Assembly (NCBI GenBank): GCA_005406025.1
Contig: BGZK01000289.1
Span: 248,001-312,000 of the forward strand
Source of the DNA: Eumeta japonica
Lineage: Eukaryota > Arthropoda > Insecta > Lepidoptera > Psychidae
Direction: 5' to 3'
DNA length: 64,000 bases
In this document: positions 11,141 through 24,300 of the stretch, in pieces
How positions within the stretch are numbered: position 1 is the first letter of the stretch
Layout of the letters: the number at the start of each line of letters is the position of its first letter
The notes under the pieces: generated by a model
Told to the model about the DNA's origin: nothing
The model's input: only the letters and a program-made list of their open reading frames with translations
Databases searched by the model: none
Program-made: the position numbers and the translations under genes

Positions 11141-11815
11141 ATGGGTGAGTTATATTGCCTTTTGTACGTCGACGACCAAGTAATCCTTGCATCGACGCAG
11201 TGCGAGTTCCAAGAAATGGTAAGTAAAAGAAAGATTCTATTAAGGAAAGGGATGTGAAAGTAGATGTTAGCAAAACTGGAAGATGCGAAAGTACGATTAA
11301 ATGCGATGTTTTGTATTGAAGGTAAAATAATTGAACAAGTGATAGAATATGTGTACTAAGTATTTTATTTTCAAATGACGGTAAAGGTTATAGAGATGTT
11401 GAAAGCAGAATAAAGGCGGGAAATAAATGAATGGGGCCTTGCTTGCGTAAAAATATCACAACAAGAGCGTTTGTTCTTGCGTATATTAGGTAGTGTTGGA
11501 GCGTAACGTATACTCAGGAAGGTTTAATGAATCAAAAGAAATATGAAAAAAAGATCAATGCAGTGGAGATGCGATCCCCTGCTTAATATGTGTAGGGTGT
11601 TTTGTAAGAAATATAGAAATAAATAGAGATGAGAACGTTATGGTTATGGTAGAAAAAGGAACATTGTGGAGGTTATGCCATCTGTAAAAGATGAATGACG
11701 GTAGACTGAAAAGAAAAACATCTCTATGAGGCGAATATGTGTGATCGAAGGGTCAACAAGAATCGTCCTAGAAAATGTTGAGAAAGCTGAAAATAAGATG
11801 CAATCATCAACAATT
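11141..11815 (+). pseudogene. RTE-like LINE reverse-transcriptase relic
   Basis: The + strand reads MGELYCLLYVDDQVILASTQ then EFQEMV; the YVDD at 11165-11176 is the reverse-transcriptase catalytic box (usually YADD in this family). Across stops and shifts follow LNAMFCIEGK, VIEYVY, KINAVEMRS, then VEKGTLWRL and KMNDGRLKRK, in the same order as in insect endonuclease/reverse-transcriptase proteins of RTE type (RT palm, thumb, then a C-terminal part with VEKGMLRWFGH and RMN). The order is intact but the frame is broken many times. The RTE family name is from memory. Confidence 0.82.
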
Positions 11816-13449
11816 GGCTGATATTCGGGTCACTCACTGGGTGACGTCGCTTCTCCTGCACAGCGCAACTCGCTCGTTCTTACCGCGTAATAAAACTATG
11901 TATGAAATAAAAACGGTTTGCAATGTACCTCCCGCGGCTGCGTGCCTTTAATGCATAGCTATTTTGCCATTTTATTAAGATATAAAATATTATTTTTTCT
12001 CACTTTTATTGATTTAGTAGTCCGACGTCGAAGAAATAAAATACAAATTCAGTAGATACACTGAATTTATTTTTTATTTCTTGAAATTGTTATCCAATTT
12101 AATTTATAATTTCTAGAAATAAATTCTCATTGATATAAATGGAATAAGTTTATGAAATACATTTTTTTAAATTGTGTCATAAAACAGAAGGCATTATTGT
12201 GATCCTTTCTTTAGGAGAAGTGGTTTTTTCTCCAAAAGCTTTCGTTATCTACTGCTGACAGTATTTTCTTAATTATTTTTTCCCAATTATCCTGTTCTAC
12301 ATTCCTTTTCTCACTCGTAGATTTTCGAAATTTAAAAAATATTCTAGATATGGCTACCTATACATCCTATTATAAAACTCAAAGTCTGTCTGTCCGTTGA
12401 ATGTAGTTTTCACGCGAGAAGTATTTCCAACTTACACGTTTTTTTTTTTAAATTCATATGTTATCTACTCAGGTTGTAGCTAGGTTATATTTTGTTACAC
12501 AAAATGATGTACGAAATAAACAGCGGCGATAACGGTGAATCAAGTCGAAAAAAAGATCTTTTGGGGCATTTAAAGGGCGTACATTCATCGTAACTTACAC
12601 TGAGTAAACCATAAGCGGCACGTCAAATTAATGTACTCACTCAATAATTATAGATATTAATAAAACCTACAAAACAGTCAACAATAGCTTATTACGTCTA
12701 TATTTTAAAGACGATCCACCACAATAATCATTTTTTTTCTTTAAAATAACATCCAGCGGGCAACAGCCGGGAATGGTGGGTAGTAGAGGAGGTAGTACGA
12801 TTTGCGTACTACTTTATTTATAACAAAAAAGCTAAATAATTCTGTAGTCCACGCGAACGGAACCGCATGCGCCACTAGTGATTTAATAATTCAGAAAATC
12901 TGTGCATTCAAAAATATCAACGAACAGTTCGGTTTTATATTAAATAGACAAGCTCTAACTAATAGGACACGCTGTTGAGTGAATAAATGAGTAGAATTTG
13001 TTTGGTCCTCTTCAAAGCGGTCTTTTATTGGATGCCTTATTAATCTAATAGAATATATTGTATATCTGTTATATAGCCATCATCACAATATAAAAGTTAG
13101 TATATAAGAACCCTGGTACTTTTCCCTCGTTTCTTTGCACTGGTACCCTTTCCCTCATTAAATTCGCGCACACATTAGTACAATCAACTCATTCAATTGT
13201 CCATCAGATCATCATTCATTGCTGTGCGCACTATGTTTTTACAACTATTTGATTTCTCGCGTTTTTTGGTTTTTAATTTCTCACAAAAGTGTGTGTGTCC
13301 GTGCGTACGTGTATGCATGGGAGTGTGTGACTCTTGGTTAATTACAAGTACTTTTAAGTTTATCGTAATACATGTTATAACATTCAGTTAGATATAATGG
13401 ATTATAATGAGTACAAATTCGTACATATTATTATCCTATACATCTTTAT
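11816..13449. other. non-coding with an imperfect palindrome
   Basis: AT-rich DNA. An imperfect inverted repeat with 23-nt arms and two mismatches lies at 12031-12053 and 12060-12082 (core AAATTCAGT/ACTGAATTT). Around 12380-12420 a GTCTGTCTGTCC stretch resembles fragments of lepidopteran dispersed repeats. No gene is seen. Confidence 0.6.
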
Positions 13450-13720
13450 TGACCGACTTTAAAACCAAAGGATTCTATTTTCGTCTGTATGTATTTGTTA
13501 TGTATATTCAGTGATAATTTCGTCAATTTTGGACCGATTTAAATTTTATTTTTTTTGAAAGAGTGTATATTCCCGAAGTGGTTCCATTGTTACCGTGTCA
13601 GGATTTTATGACGGGATCAAAAAAAATGAGGAATACCCTCAAATATTATAGCCACTTATAGTGTGTTTGAGCTCTTTCTTAATTATTCAAGTTTTTGCGT
13701 CTGGTAGTTATCATCTCATG
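13450..13720 (+). repeat. dispersed repeat with ACCGACTT start
   Basis: The block runs from ACCGACTTTAAAACCAAAGG through TTCAGTGATAATTTCGTC, GGACCGATTT, CGAAGTGGTTCCATTG, GACGGGATC and CAAATATTATAG. This is a very common lepidopteran interspersed repeat in my experience (start ACCGACTTCAAAAAAGGAGG). A second copy, split by another insertion, lies at 37930-38715. I do not know its class. Confidence 0.6.
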
Positions 13721-13798
13721 CTGTTGAGCTGATGATAGAAGCCACAAAAGTTAGGGACTAATTTAGTTATTTATCGCTAGAAACTACTCTTTAATGCA

Positions 13799-13955
13799 TG
13801 GACGTACCCAGAGGTGGGCAGCTGCCCCCTTGGAAACTATATTATGTTCTACAATATATTACGCCCCGTTTACACGATCTGACCTTAAAAAAAATGTGAC
13901 TTGCCCCCCTCCTCCCCCCAACCCCGCCCAAGGCCAGAAGCTGGGTATACTGCCA
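13799..13955. mobile_element. 157-bp element with inverted ends
   Basis: The left end TGGACGTACCCAG and the right end CTGGGTATACTGCCA are near reverse complements. Inside are C-rich runs (GCTGCCCCCTTGG, CCCCCCTCCTCCCCCC). It resembles short dispersed sequences with inverted ends common in insect genomes. No coding capacity. Confidence 0.5.
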
Positions 13956-16044
13956 TGCTTCAATGTCTTTTAGTAAAACCTAGTAAACTCAGAATCAAAA
14001 TTAATTACTTATTAACCTACTTACACATTTTCATTAGTTTATATAATTACAACGTGGCCATTTTAGTAGTTTGTCATTGGGACACTGGTGATAACAACAG
14101 AAATAGGATGGATTAATATAATGTGAAAGTGAATGAAAATGTAATCTGCGTAAATTGTAGAACTTTGATATTACATAGAAAAAGTAGAACTTGCATAATT
14201 TGTATAAGAATAATTTGACAGTAGCACTGCAACTATAATAGCCCTAGATTTATACATTCGGGATCGGAATTGATTTTCCACTTGCCCGGTACAAAATAAA
14301 AAAGGTGCCTGGCCAATTATATTAACCAAGGTAGCTAAATGAATCATAAATTTAGAATTATTCGATAACTAAAAATGCAAAATAAATAAATTAAAAAAAG
14401 AATGAAAACCGTGTTCAAAAACCTATTCAAACCAAAAACAAAATTGTTTAAATTAAGCCCAAAAATAACAAAATAGCTAAGGCAATACGACACAACCGCG
14501 GTAAATTAGTCGTCAAACAGGTACACGCGTTATAGTTTCATTTTTCTGGACTATTTCTATTACACTTATGCCGTTGACTACGCCGAATATATATTTTTTT
14601 CTAATTTAATTATCATTTAGCTGTAATCAAATTAAAAGGAGAAGATTAGGCTGATTTGCCAAAATACTTATAGGCGTATCCATACATTATACCCAGATAT
14701 TAGATACTGTACAATAATAAAGGTGATATCTTCAAATACATTACAAGTTAATATGTGGCATCATAAACTTAAACTAACTTTCTATACGTTTTTACATAAA
14801 CCAGCGGAGTCCTATTTTATTATTTATTTAAGAGAGGGTTATGTTTCTGAGTGTTATTCTCTAGAATAAAGTTATAGATCGGTCATTAGCAATATTTCTG
14901 AATAAAAACTTGAGTATTGCACGTCGCTAACTGTAATGTCTAGTTAAACTTAGACGTATCACACTAGATAGAGCGATTTGGTACCTAAAGGTAACAAATT
15001 GTAAATTCTCATTCTGTCCGCATTGTCCGCTTTAGTATCATACTTGAACGTCTTCCATTTACATAAATCGTAAAGAGCTCGTCGCAAGATTAGAATTGAA
15101 AAATAAATTATACTTTTAGAGCGCGTGTTCTGACGGTCGACCAAAATAACAAAGAAGAAACTTCACAGGCACTGAATTTAATTACAGGTGAGTTCTTAAA
15201 AATTAAACTGAAAACTAATGCTCTTTAAGAACCTTCACGGATCGTGGCCGAACGTCAAAGCAGGCCAAACAATATCCGTCGTCGTCTTAAGATACCATCC
15301 TCTTTCAATATCATGATAATTATAAATATATAATAAAAATATACGTATAAATATGCCACAATTTACTAAACTCTATAAAAGAAATTAAACGTAAGTATGC
15401 AAAATTTCAACACAATAATCAAATATTAACTGAACATTGAAATTTAAATATTTACGTACAAAGGATTTGAACCACTGAGTCCTTTTCTTGAATTCTGAAT
15501 ATAACCGAGACTTATATGAGTTATTTTTGCGTCGCCTTACAGACCTTAAATTGATCGGACGTATTATAGAATTCGGTGACTTACAGATGAAAGCACCGCG
15601 AGACTAGTGTATTTCCGTTTTTTTCATAGTCTCATAACCTATAGAATTTTATAACGGGTTCACGCAGGAGATCTTAGTACAATTTCATGTTGCAGAAGCG
15701 AACTATTCGTGCTGTTTATATTTTTGAGATCAATGACATCTCTCAAAGAAAAAATTAAGGAAATTAGTATCTTAACTTTAGTATCACAATACATATGCGA
15801 AAACTTGGTACATGTCAATAGAGTATATAGTTACAAGAAATATAGAGTTGTTCTAAAAAATGAGCGACATCCATAACATTAACACTAGATATAAGAATGA
15901 CCTTGCTGTTTATAAAACCCGTCTAAGCAAATTTAGCAAATCATTTAAGCGGCAATGTGTGCCTTTTTATTTTGCTATTTTATGAATTTAAATGTTTCGT
16001 TAATAGAATATAGATAGGGCTCTTATACAGTGTCTGAATATCTT
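13956..16044. other. non-coding, unrecognised
   Basis: AT-rich DNA with no open frame that resembles a gene and no repeat that I can name. The short minus frame at 14959-15144 has no domain. Confidence 0.5.
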
Positions 16045-16295
16045 AATGAAAAAAATCCATGAAATTGAACTGGCTAACAGGTTACTTCATATTAATTTTA
16101 AATTATTAAAAACTCAATACTTTGTATTGATGAGTGAAAAAAGTGCAACCCTCGAGTTTCTCGTCCATTCTTCTCAAGATAAACCAGCATATGAAGTCGA
16201 TGGTAATGTCGAAAAGAATTCATCAATGACGTATTGCAAGTGTATATTCATTACCTACGAAATAAATATATTTTTAATTTGATTTTGATTTGTAA
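16045..16295 (+). repeat. non-LTR retrotransposon 3' tail, copy 1
   Basis: It contains GAGTTTCTCGTCCATTCTTC, ATGACGTATTGCAAGTG, ACCTACGAAATAAATA and a T/G-rich tail (TTGATTTTGATTTG). The same string of motifs recurs at 18428-18675. Lepidopteran non-LTR elements and SINEs often end this way (TTTCTTGCCGGTTCTTCTC, then TTTGAATTTGAA). The open frame across it is short and has no domain. Confidence 0.65.
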
Positions 16296-18427
16296 ATAAA
16301 AAAGGAAGGTGGTAGATAATTAAAGACATTTTCACACAAAAGACATTGACGTAGTGTAGGTGGTAGGGTGAGTACCCTACCACCCTGAGTACCACCCTGA
16401 GTTTTTTTTTCTGTCAGAAACTGTATTATCTGAGACTTAGACTAATTACGAACTGGTTCAAATCATTACGATCGTAAGCTTCAGAAATAAACGGGAAACA
16501 AAACCCATATTTCCAGATATATCTAAGATCTAAACTATTTAATCAAAATTTCAAGTTAACACACTCTGCAATCTTTTTAAATTAGCCCATTTAAGTGATA
16601 TTCAATACGGTATGCAGTAACACGAAAAAATTTTCCAACCTTTAAATTATCGAATTCGCTATGACACAATCTTATAGTATCACCACAGAATATAAATGTT
16701 TATTGGACTACCTATTCTACGAAATGCATGCAAACTCAGCTCAAACCGATAGTTATTTATGGATACACATAACAATTATCGGAAAGGATAATTATCGTTC
16801 GAACGGCCGAAGTATCCATCACCCCTTATTAGGCCCCGCGAGAAATGCCCGAAAACCATTAACTCTTATCAAATATACATGCGAACTTCTGATTGCGGGG
16901 GTTCGATTCTCCGCTGAATAATTTATACGTATGACATTTGTCGTATTGGCCGAAATGTTCGGGGTCGCTCACGACCAACGCTGCGATGGGTGTTTGATGT
17001 GCCGGCATTTTGAATCGGTTGTTTAGTATGTGTTAATTGATGTTTACTTATATGTCTTAATAGATGACGTTTTTGTAGAAGAGAAGAATTTAAATAAACT
17101 ACTTTTTTTTTTAAATGTAACAGTACACACGTAATCCATAGTGCACAAGAGTGTACCAGGTCAAGTTTTACTGTGCATTTATTCACAATTACGTTACAGG
17201 ATTGATTTTTGTCAGTAAAGTTAATATCAGGTACAAATAAGAAGCAGCATTCAGCATGTCATTACTCTATGTAGAATAATTTTCATCACACACGACAGAT
17301 ATTTTCTCGTTATTGGAGTGCCTAAATATTATAATTTTGGGCACTAACTGACATAGCAACCTTGATCGACATTATCATAAATCTAGCACACTCCCAGTAA
17401 AACTTTGGATGATGCTTATTGCAAAATAAGTGATAATTGCTAGAAAAATGAAAAAGAACCAGACTTTATAAAAGAAGTTCTTAGAGAATTGACTACTATT
17501 AATTAACTTTAACTTTTGTCCAGTTTGGTGTCAGTACATAATCAGTTATCTCGGAATAAAACACTTATAACGCGAAGTTAGTCTGTTTTTTAATTACTTT
17601 TAAACTATATATTTCATATGTTTTAATAGAATCGCGTAAGATATAGAAACATAATAATAAGTTTTTAAGAAGGGGTCACGGGATCGCGATCCCCTCCCGG
17701 GCTGGGTCTTTGTCTCACTATTGTAATCAAATTAGAGTCAGTCCAAATCGAATCTTATGTGTGTGACTCCACCCCGTCTCGAAGGCAGGAGGCCCTTGGC
17801 ATACTTCATGAAAAATTGTTATAGAAACGTCAGTTAGAATATTATTATCCAATTTAATGCTAGCTAGATACTAAGTGAATGACCACCAACTACTAACCGG
17901 CAAATCGTTTCTATATCTACAAATGTTAACGCTTTAAGGTGTCCCATATTCGTCTACTAAAATTGATTTTCGGTTCTCTAGATCTATGAATGATACGTGT
18001 ACGAAATTGATATCAGCTTAGGTTTTTTGGTTTTAGAAGTACATTCCCTCACTATTTACATATTTTTGCATTCTTTCGAATCATTGTAAAAAAACAATTG
18101 GCCCGGTCTTCTTTAGGGACGACTTCAAGAGCCTCATAAAATCATGCGGTAACTATCAGATGTAGTTTCCAGACTTTTATATGAACATACAAGATCTTTT
18201 GCACTCAGCTCTTACCAATGCATAACACAGAATGAATTTGCTCACAAGTACCTTTTTAATTTAGTTTCAATTAATTGTCGTACAGTATCAATATTAGTTT
18301 CGATAACTACAAGATTTACTTAAGATATACTAGATTTACCCCTACATAAATTTAAGAGTGTTATTAAACAATCACTCAGTAAAAAAGGGTACTATGCAAT
18401 TTCTGAATATTTAGAAGACAAAAATCA
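16296..18427. other. non-coding, mixed repeat debris
   Basis: There are CACCCTGAGT duplications near 16360-16400 and a C/G-rich fragment at 17670-17800 (GGATCGCGATCCC palindrome, CCTCCCGGGCTGGG) that looks like repeat debris. No gene is recognised. A tRNA-like GGGTTCGATTCTCC box at 16899 has no matching cloverleaf. Confidence 0.5.
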
Positions 18428-18675
18428 ATGGACATAAGCGGCTCGACCTCTTACCGGGCTGTGTCATTCCTAATTTGTTTTGTATTTGTTTTGGTTATGT
18501 ATGTGCAAATTAGAAAAGAGCTACCCTTAAGTTTCTTGCTCGTTCTTCTTGAGGGAAAACTGCCTTCCGAACGAGCAGTAAAGTGTAAATTCACAAAAAA
18601 TGATGACGTATTTCAAGTGTTATTTTGTAACCTAAGTAAATAAAGATATTTTGAATTTGAATTTGAATTTGACAG
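18428..18675 (+). repeat. non-LTR retrotransposon 3' tail, copy 2
   Basis: It contains AAGTTTCTTGCTCGTTCTTC, TTCCGAACGAGCAG, ATGATGACGTATTTCAAGTG and AACCTAAGTAAATAAAG, and ends in four TTTGAA units (18650-18672). It is the better-preserved of two copies; the 71-codon frame within it is repeat-derived. Confidence 0.7.
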
Positions 18676-19250
18676 TCGCCACCCGATCTACACGTCGGTC
18701 GTCAAAGAGGTGATCACGTCCACGTCTGAATCCACGGAACCAGGAACAGGCAGAGCTACGAGGTCGACTTACATCAAACATTTCAACATTTTTTTGACTT
18801 AAACTACAACAAGAATTTAAAAAAAATATGGTGAGAATATTCTCTCATTTTCAAAACGATGTCATAATTAAAAAAATAAATGATAATCCACACAAACTAA
18901 AAAGTAATTTATACGAGAAATTTATATTTTATAAAATTGCTATTTATGTTTTTAGTTTTTTTTTTATTACGAATAACAAATTCCAAATTATAATAAATGC
19001 TTATGATGAGTTATAATATCAGAGGTTCTTTCTTTCTTTTATTAAGTAAAAAAAACGAATTATCAGATGACATATAAAAAATTCTGATTAGTAAATGGTT
19101 TATTGGATTTTTCCACAACTATAAAGTGGTTTCAACGAATTTAAGAAACAAAAAACACAATACATTTATATTAATCATTACAATGGATTATTTTCCGTAA
19201 TTATTGATAGATCGTTGGTAATAATACTATCTTAGTTTGACTTTCCAGCG
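18676..19250. other. non-coding, unrecognised
   Basis: AT-rich after a short GC-rich start (18676-18770, next to the LINE tail). The 62-codon frame at 18828-19016 is Lys/Phe/Ile-rich chance coding. Confidence 0.5.
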
Positions 19251-19480
19251 CTATTTGGACTCCCTTGCTCGGACCCAATCGATAGGGTCAGACCATTATT
19301 GAAATGGAAAATTAAACACAGTTATTAGCATGAGAAAGGGCGGGCGGAGCCGCTACGGCGGGCTGTTGAAAAGCAATTTGTACCGTGAAGATGTTTTCCT
19401 ATGTAAAGGGTCATGTTGACGTCTTGACCCATGCCCGCGCTGAGGGGCCGGCGTGTCCGTTTATATAGGTCAGAGCTGTT
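19251..19480. promoter_or_regulatory. GC-richer island, candidate regulatory element
   Basis: A 230-bp island with GAAAGGGCGGGCGGAGCCGC, TGACGTCTTGACCC and GAGGGGCCGGCGTG, ending in a TATA-like GTTTATATAGG. There is no open frame of note. It stands out by base composition from 1 kb of AT-rich DNA on both sides. Function is inferred from composition only. Confidence 0.3.
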
Positions 19481-20454
19481 CCAAAGTGTGCCACATCATA
19501 GTGGTGTGATAGACGGATATGATTGCATGATATCTGACCAAAGAGTCGCCACGGATGCAACGCAGGTTTCAGATTACACGTGATAAGACGGTTTATGCAT
19601 TTTGTATAAAATACATCGGGAACCTATTGGGATATTTACATCGGTCTGCCCTTCCGTCAGGCACAGCCTATTTTCTTAGACTCTTGTAGAATTAGAAAAG
19701 TTAAAATTTTGTACCTACATGTACGTACACAGAGTTACGTATATCAGTCACTGACTTATATAAGCTTAAATAAATGGATGCTTATTTTGCGGGTCAAATT
19801 AGAAAATAAATAATTATATTCATTTATCATCAACATAATTAAACACAAAGTTAAGATTTTGTCAAACGCATCGTACAACGTAGCAAATGAAAAGATTATT
19901 TATGAAAAATACTAATGCAATCTTTCACATCTTTATAATAACTATATACTATAGAGTATATCGAATAGAGTATATGAAAATTTACTATTCGCCTACCACT
20001 TATTCCCGAAACTACTGAGTCTAAAATAAAAATAAAATATATGGAACACAAAATCTCGTTCATAATTTATAACAAAACTCCCTAATTTGCGCCAGATAAA
20101 AAAAAAATAGATGTTATTTACAGTCAGGAATCCTCTCTTCGCCAGTTCAACTCGCGTTTATCTTATGTAAATTAAGCTTTTATCAATTTTTTAGTACATT
20201 CGAATATTGCGAGAATATTTATAAATAACTTCACAAAGAAGATATTATAAAACTTTTTTATGCGATGACCGACCTATACTCAAAGCGACTATAAGTAAAT
20301 GAAATCATAGATAATAACACATGAAAACTGTATGCAGAACGTGGTTCAATATTTTTCTATATTCAAGCAACAAACTTAAAATATTGCCGTCTTTTAACAG
20401 TTCCATATACTTAGTTAAATGTGAGTGCACGCGATAGCTACTAATATAAATTAT

Positions 20455-20630
20455 CCAGGGGCGGGCGGCGGCCGCGGGGGCGGGCCGGCGCTGTAATTAA
20501 AGTTGAAATGCGTTCAGAAATCCTATTTTCGTTTCAGGCGATATTTAAAGTGTTAATAAGAGCTTCGCATTGTCGTGGGCGGATCGACAGATTACCGTCG
20601 CAATTTCATCGAGGTTTTATTTCATTTTTT
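20455..20630. promoter_or_regulatory. GC island with TAATTAAA, candidate regulatory element
   Basis: A core of GGCGGGCGGCGGCCGCGGGG is followed by TGTAATTAAAG (a homeodomain-type core), CGTTTCAGGCGATATTT and GTCGTGGGCGGATCGAC. The same order (GC core, TAATTAAA, TTTCAGGCGA) recurs at 28032-28125. It is non-coding and has no repeat hallmarks. Confidence 0.35.
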
Positions 20631-21316
20631 TTTTAGTTTGGTTTGTAAAATAAATGTTCAAATGAAAGCTTCTCCGTATTAATTTTTCTATTTTACTTTC
20701 TGTATACTTATGTATTTAATGTAAAAGTAGTTTAGAGGAGCCTCACTTAAAAAGCGGAATGTTCACTGACCATTTTCTCTTTCATTGATCCACCCATTCG
20801 TCGAGACAATTTTTTACAAAAACGGAGACAATAACCAACTTGAAAATAATTTCAAACGTTTAAGTCTCCGATTCAATTCAATGAAAAGTTTTTTTTTTTG
20901 GAAAATGTGTTTTTATTTTATTTTTATATAATTGTTTTATGAACGTCACATATTGGTATAAGTTCTCGTATCTTGTACAGCTCAATTAATATCTCACTAC
21001 CGGGCCAATTCCCTGATCTCTAGCACTTTTAACTCACTGTGGACATACAATCTTGACATTTGGCATGAAAGAAGGGTTCAATGGATAGGTAAAAGAATAG
21101 AACTAAACTTAGATGAAGCTTATGCATATTATGTCTATTTGTCCGTCTGTCTGTCCTTTTTGATTGCCATAGAAAACCATTAGACGTATAAATTTAAACT
21201 GTTTCGTAGTGTTACATCACACTAAGAATACCATATATTTTAAATATGTTCGCTTAATATCTATATAAATTTTATTCCTGAATCCATTAGGAGAAGCCAA
21301 ACAACTCTAAATTATG
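20631..21316. other. non-coding, unrecognised
   Basis: AT-rich DNA; near 21130 a GTCCGTCTGTCTGTCC run marks repeat debris. No gene. Confidence 0.5.
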
Positions 21317-21836
21317 TTTTGACGTGACAACGTCTTATAAATTGGTTTGCCGGGTGACACTTCAAGAAACTGCGTTACGCTCCGCTCACGTTATGCGCTC
21401 ACAATGGGAGCGAGTGAGAGGCACGCGTCCCTTCCACTCGGGCATGGTTAGCCCGCCTAAGAGCGAGAGAGACAGACATAAAAAGTGAAAGGCACGCGTC
21501 CCTTCCACTCAGATAGGAACAAGTTAAGTTGTAGTAAACGCTGTTTCATTGTACGCAAATGTATTGCAAGTTATTGTATGTATATTTGTATATAAATACG
21601 TATGTATGTGTAAAGGTAAAAATAAAATTTTGTTAATATGAAATTCAGTGCGAGATTCTTTGTATAAATTAATGTTTTAAATATAATTCTTTGTATAAAT
21701 AAATGTTTTAAATTGTTACTATTATTTCATCCTTCTTCCTACTATACGAATGAATATTCACATTAAAATGATTTTACCACTCAAAGTCGTTGTCACGTAA
21801 AACTTTCGCCCGTATACCGACTTTACAGGCAACCAA
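21317..21836 (+). mobile_element. dispersed element, copy A of an inverted pair
   Basis: It runs from TTTTGACGTGACAACGTC to CGACTTTACAGGCAACC and is matched in reverse orientation at 61833-62283. Near the right side is GTCGTTGTCACGTAAAA, so the GACGTGACAACG ends form imperfect terminal inverted repeats. Inside there are two direct repeats of GGCACGCGTCCCTTCCACTC (about 21421 and 21490) and a tandem doubling of the unit TTCTTTGTATAAAT near 21656-21710. No protein is encoded. A non-autonomous DNA element is the best reading. Confidence 0.7.
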
Positions 21837-21959
21837 TTTTTTTCCTCTAAATTAGATTTTGGTGTTGGAATTACATTCTCATTGTAAATATGTGTCAAAC
21901 AGTTTATGTCAGAGAAGTGTTTTACGTTATTGTACTGTGTGAGGTGTTGATTCGCGGAA

Positions 21960-22070
21960 ATCCATAATAGACGCTTGCCTGCAACATGCATTAACATGCA
22001 GCATGCAACCCACCGCTGACCCTCGAATCTGCCTCTCCACTACGAATCTCTATCCAAATGATTGAATAAT
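21960..22070 (+). repeat. repeat module shared with 38.8 kb
   Basis: The motifs AGACGCTTGCCTGC, AACATGC, CATGCAACCC, GACCCTCGAATCTG and CTACGAATC occur in the same order at 38803-38885. It lies just beyond copy A of the inverted pair and may be part of a larger element. Confidence 0.65.
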
Positions 22071-24300
22071 TTTACGTTATGTTAAAATATTCGGCTTATT
22101 CCATATTATAACCATGGTAATATTTATCATAAATTTCCAGTTCATAGACAGATCACAAGTATAAATCACACACAACACGCTAATGTAAAATAATTGAGTT
22201 GAGTGGACAGTTTTTTATTTAAATAGCAGATTATTGTTTTTTTTTTGTAGTGAACATTACACATTTTGTAACAAAAGTCAGGTAAATATATTTAAATGAT
22301 TATGCCCACAAAACTTATACTATATTATTATGAAGCGAAAAAAAGTATACGCCCCAAAAAACAATTTATGCTCCTCCAAGCGTAAAGTGGAAGCAAAGAC
22401 ATTGTTTTGCTTAGTAAATATGTACATTCGCGTTTCATGCGTTGATAGATACTAATGAGGGGTTAAAAGTGAGAATAACAAAGTGATCGTGTAACATTTT
22501 ATCACGAAATTACGTATATAGTATTTTTAGCTTTCTTCAAAGTCCTACGTCACGAAAAGAAAAATATCCTATCACGAATTATAAAAATTGTCACGTTTTG
22601 AAAACATGCCGTCTTTACCAATGACGCGTTTCGCAAATACAAATAAAAACTATGCAAGTTAAGATACGTCCAAAAGTTAAGATTATATATCGAAATTGGA
22701 CAAATAGCAAATTTTAAAAGGTAGCTTAATTCCTACTGCTTTTGAGTATTAAAATTCGGTACATTGATTTAAATTTTTTGTCCAACTATTGAAATTTAAT
22801 AAAACCATTCCTTTTTTTTTGTACACAAAATGAGATTTGAGCTTTGATTGTTTTTACAATAGAAAAAAAAACAAAATTCACAATGTAGCATATACATAAA
22901 TAAGGTCTTATATCGCGGTTACTGGTTTTTAAAAATATCAATCATAATTTAATATTTTTAAACTGAATTAAAACAAAACTAATGAAGTCGAGCTATTGAC
23001 TGAATTTTTTTTTTGTCGCAAACTTTTAAAAGCTTTCCCTTTTATCGAGGTAGACTTTATTGGACTCTTTATATGCAATAAGGGTTTCCCTACATTTATA
23101 CATTTTACGACTGCTTAATAAAGGTAGATCGGCTATCGGGGAGAGGTAGTAATATGCTTTTACGAGTAACGAGCAACCGGCAGCTGTCTCAGCACGGGGT
23201 TATGATGATAGCTTCTCGGAGAAAAGTTTATTCATAAATACACAACAAAAAACGTAAATAAAAAAAAAATGTATAAGTACTGCGTAAGCAAATAATGATA
23301 TATATATATATATATATTTGTTTAGAACATAGTTATCAAAGTTTAACCGACTCACGTAAGCGAGGCAGTGAAAGGCAGTGAAAATCGTGCGGTTGCTGTA
23401 TCATGTTGCTAGAATCTGATCTTATGTTAGAAGAAAAACATGAATTGTATATTATAATTTATATAACACACTAATTTTCTTTAAACGTGAATCCGAATAG
23501 GAAAAATGAATTGACAAGTAAAAATTAAAATAGTTAAATGTTTAACGAACACCGGCGGAGCGCAAGTCGATCATTCTCCGTGAAATGTAATATTTCGTTG
23601 GCTCAAGGAAAAGGAAGCGTGAACCTAATGAATAATGTAAATTAAATAACTACGTTTATGATATTGCTATGTTCGATTGAACAAAACCATAAGCCTTTTT
23701 AACAACAGTTAATTCATGTATTGAAGTCTAGAGTTATATAGTATTATATTATCATCATTCAAGTAAGTGAAGTTAACAGGTGTCCACTTGAAAGTGACAT
23801 CGTATGCAAATAATAAGAAGTAAAGCTAGTATCTATTTTATATGTCCATATAATAATGAAATAGATAGAAAAATTATTCAATGCGACTTAACAATTCTAA
23901 TTCCCATTTCACTATTGTTAACAAAAACAATGGTAAATAGGTGTGTTTCGCTAAAATATAAAACTGTATTTATAATTTGTCATAAATTGCATGCTTCGAA
24001 TTATCATTATTATTTATTTTATTTTTTAGCAAATTCTTTTCTTAATCGTACACTTCTTTTATGATAGAAAATGGTAAATCTCTATTTTTTAGAGCAACAT
24101 GCAAATTTTATAAAGATGTACGCGTTTCAAATTTTATAATTGTACTTAAAAAACTGGTATATATTTTATTCCATTATGACGTTAGAAGCAGGAGTTACAA
24201 TAATAAAACATGATAACCACAATTTTTCACAATCAAGTGTAATCGATATGAAATGAACTCCCATTTCAAACACATCAATATCAATAATACATATAATTAA
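22071..24300. other. non-coding, unrecognised
   Basis: AT-rich desert with a short TA microsatellite at 23296-23318. A slightly GC-richer patch near 23550-23620 (CACCGGCGGAGCGCAAGTCG) has no frame. No gene or named repeat. Confidence 0.5.

Noticed and set aside
16889..16925. tRNA T-arm-like box (GGGTTCGATTCTCC)
   Set aside because: One T-stem pair fails and no acceptor, D-arm or anticodon stem can be formed upstream, so it is not a tRNA gene; at best a trace of a tRNA-derived SINE.
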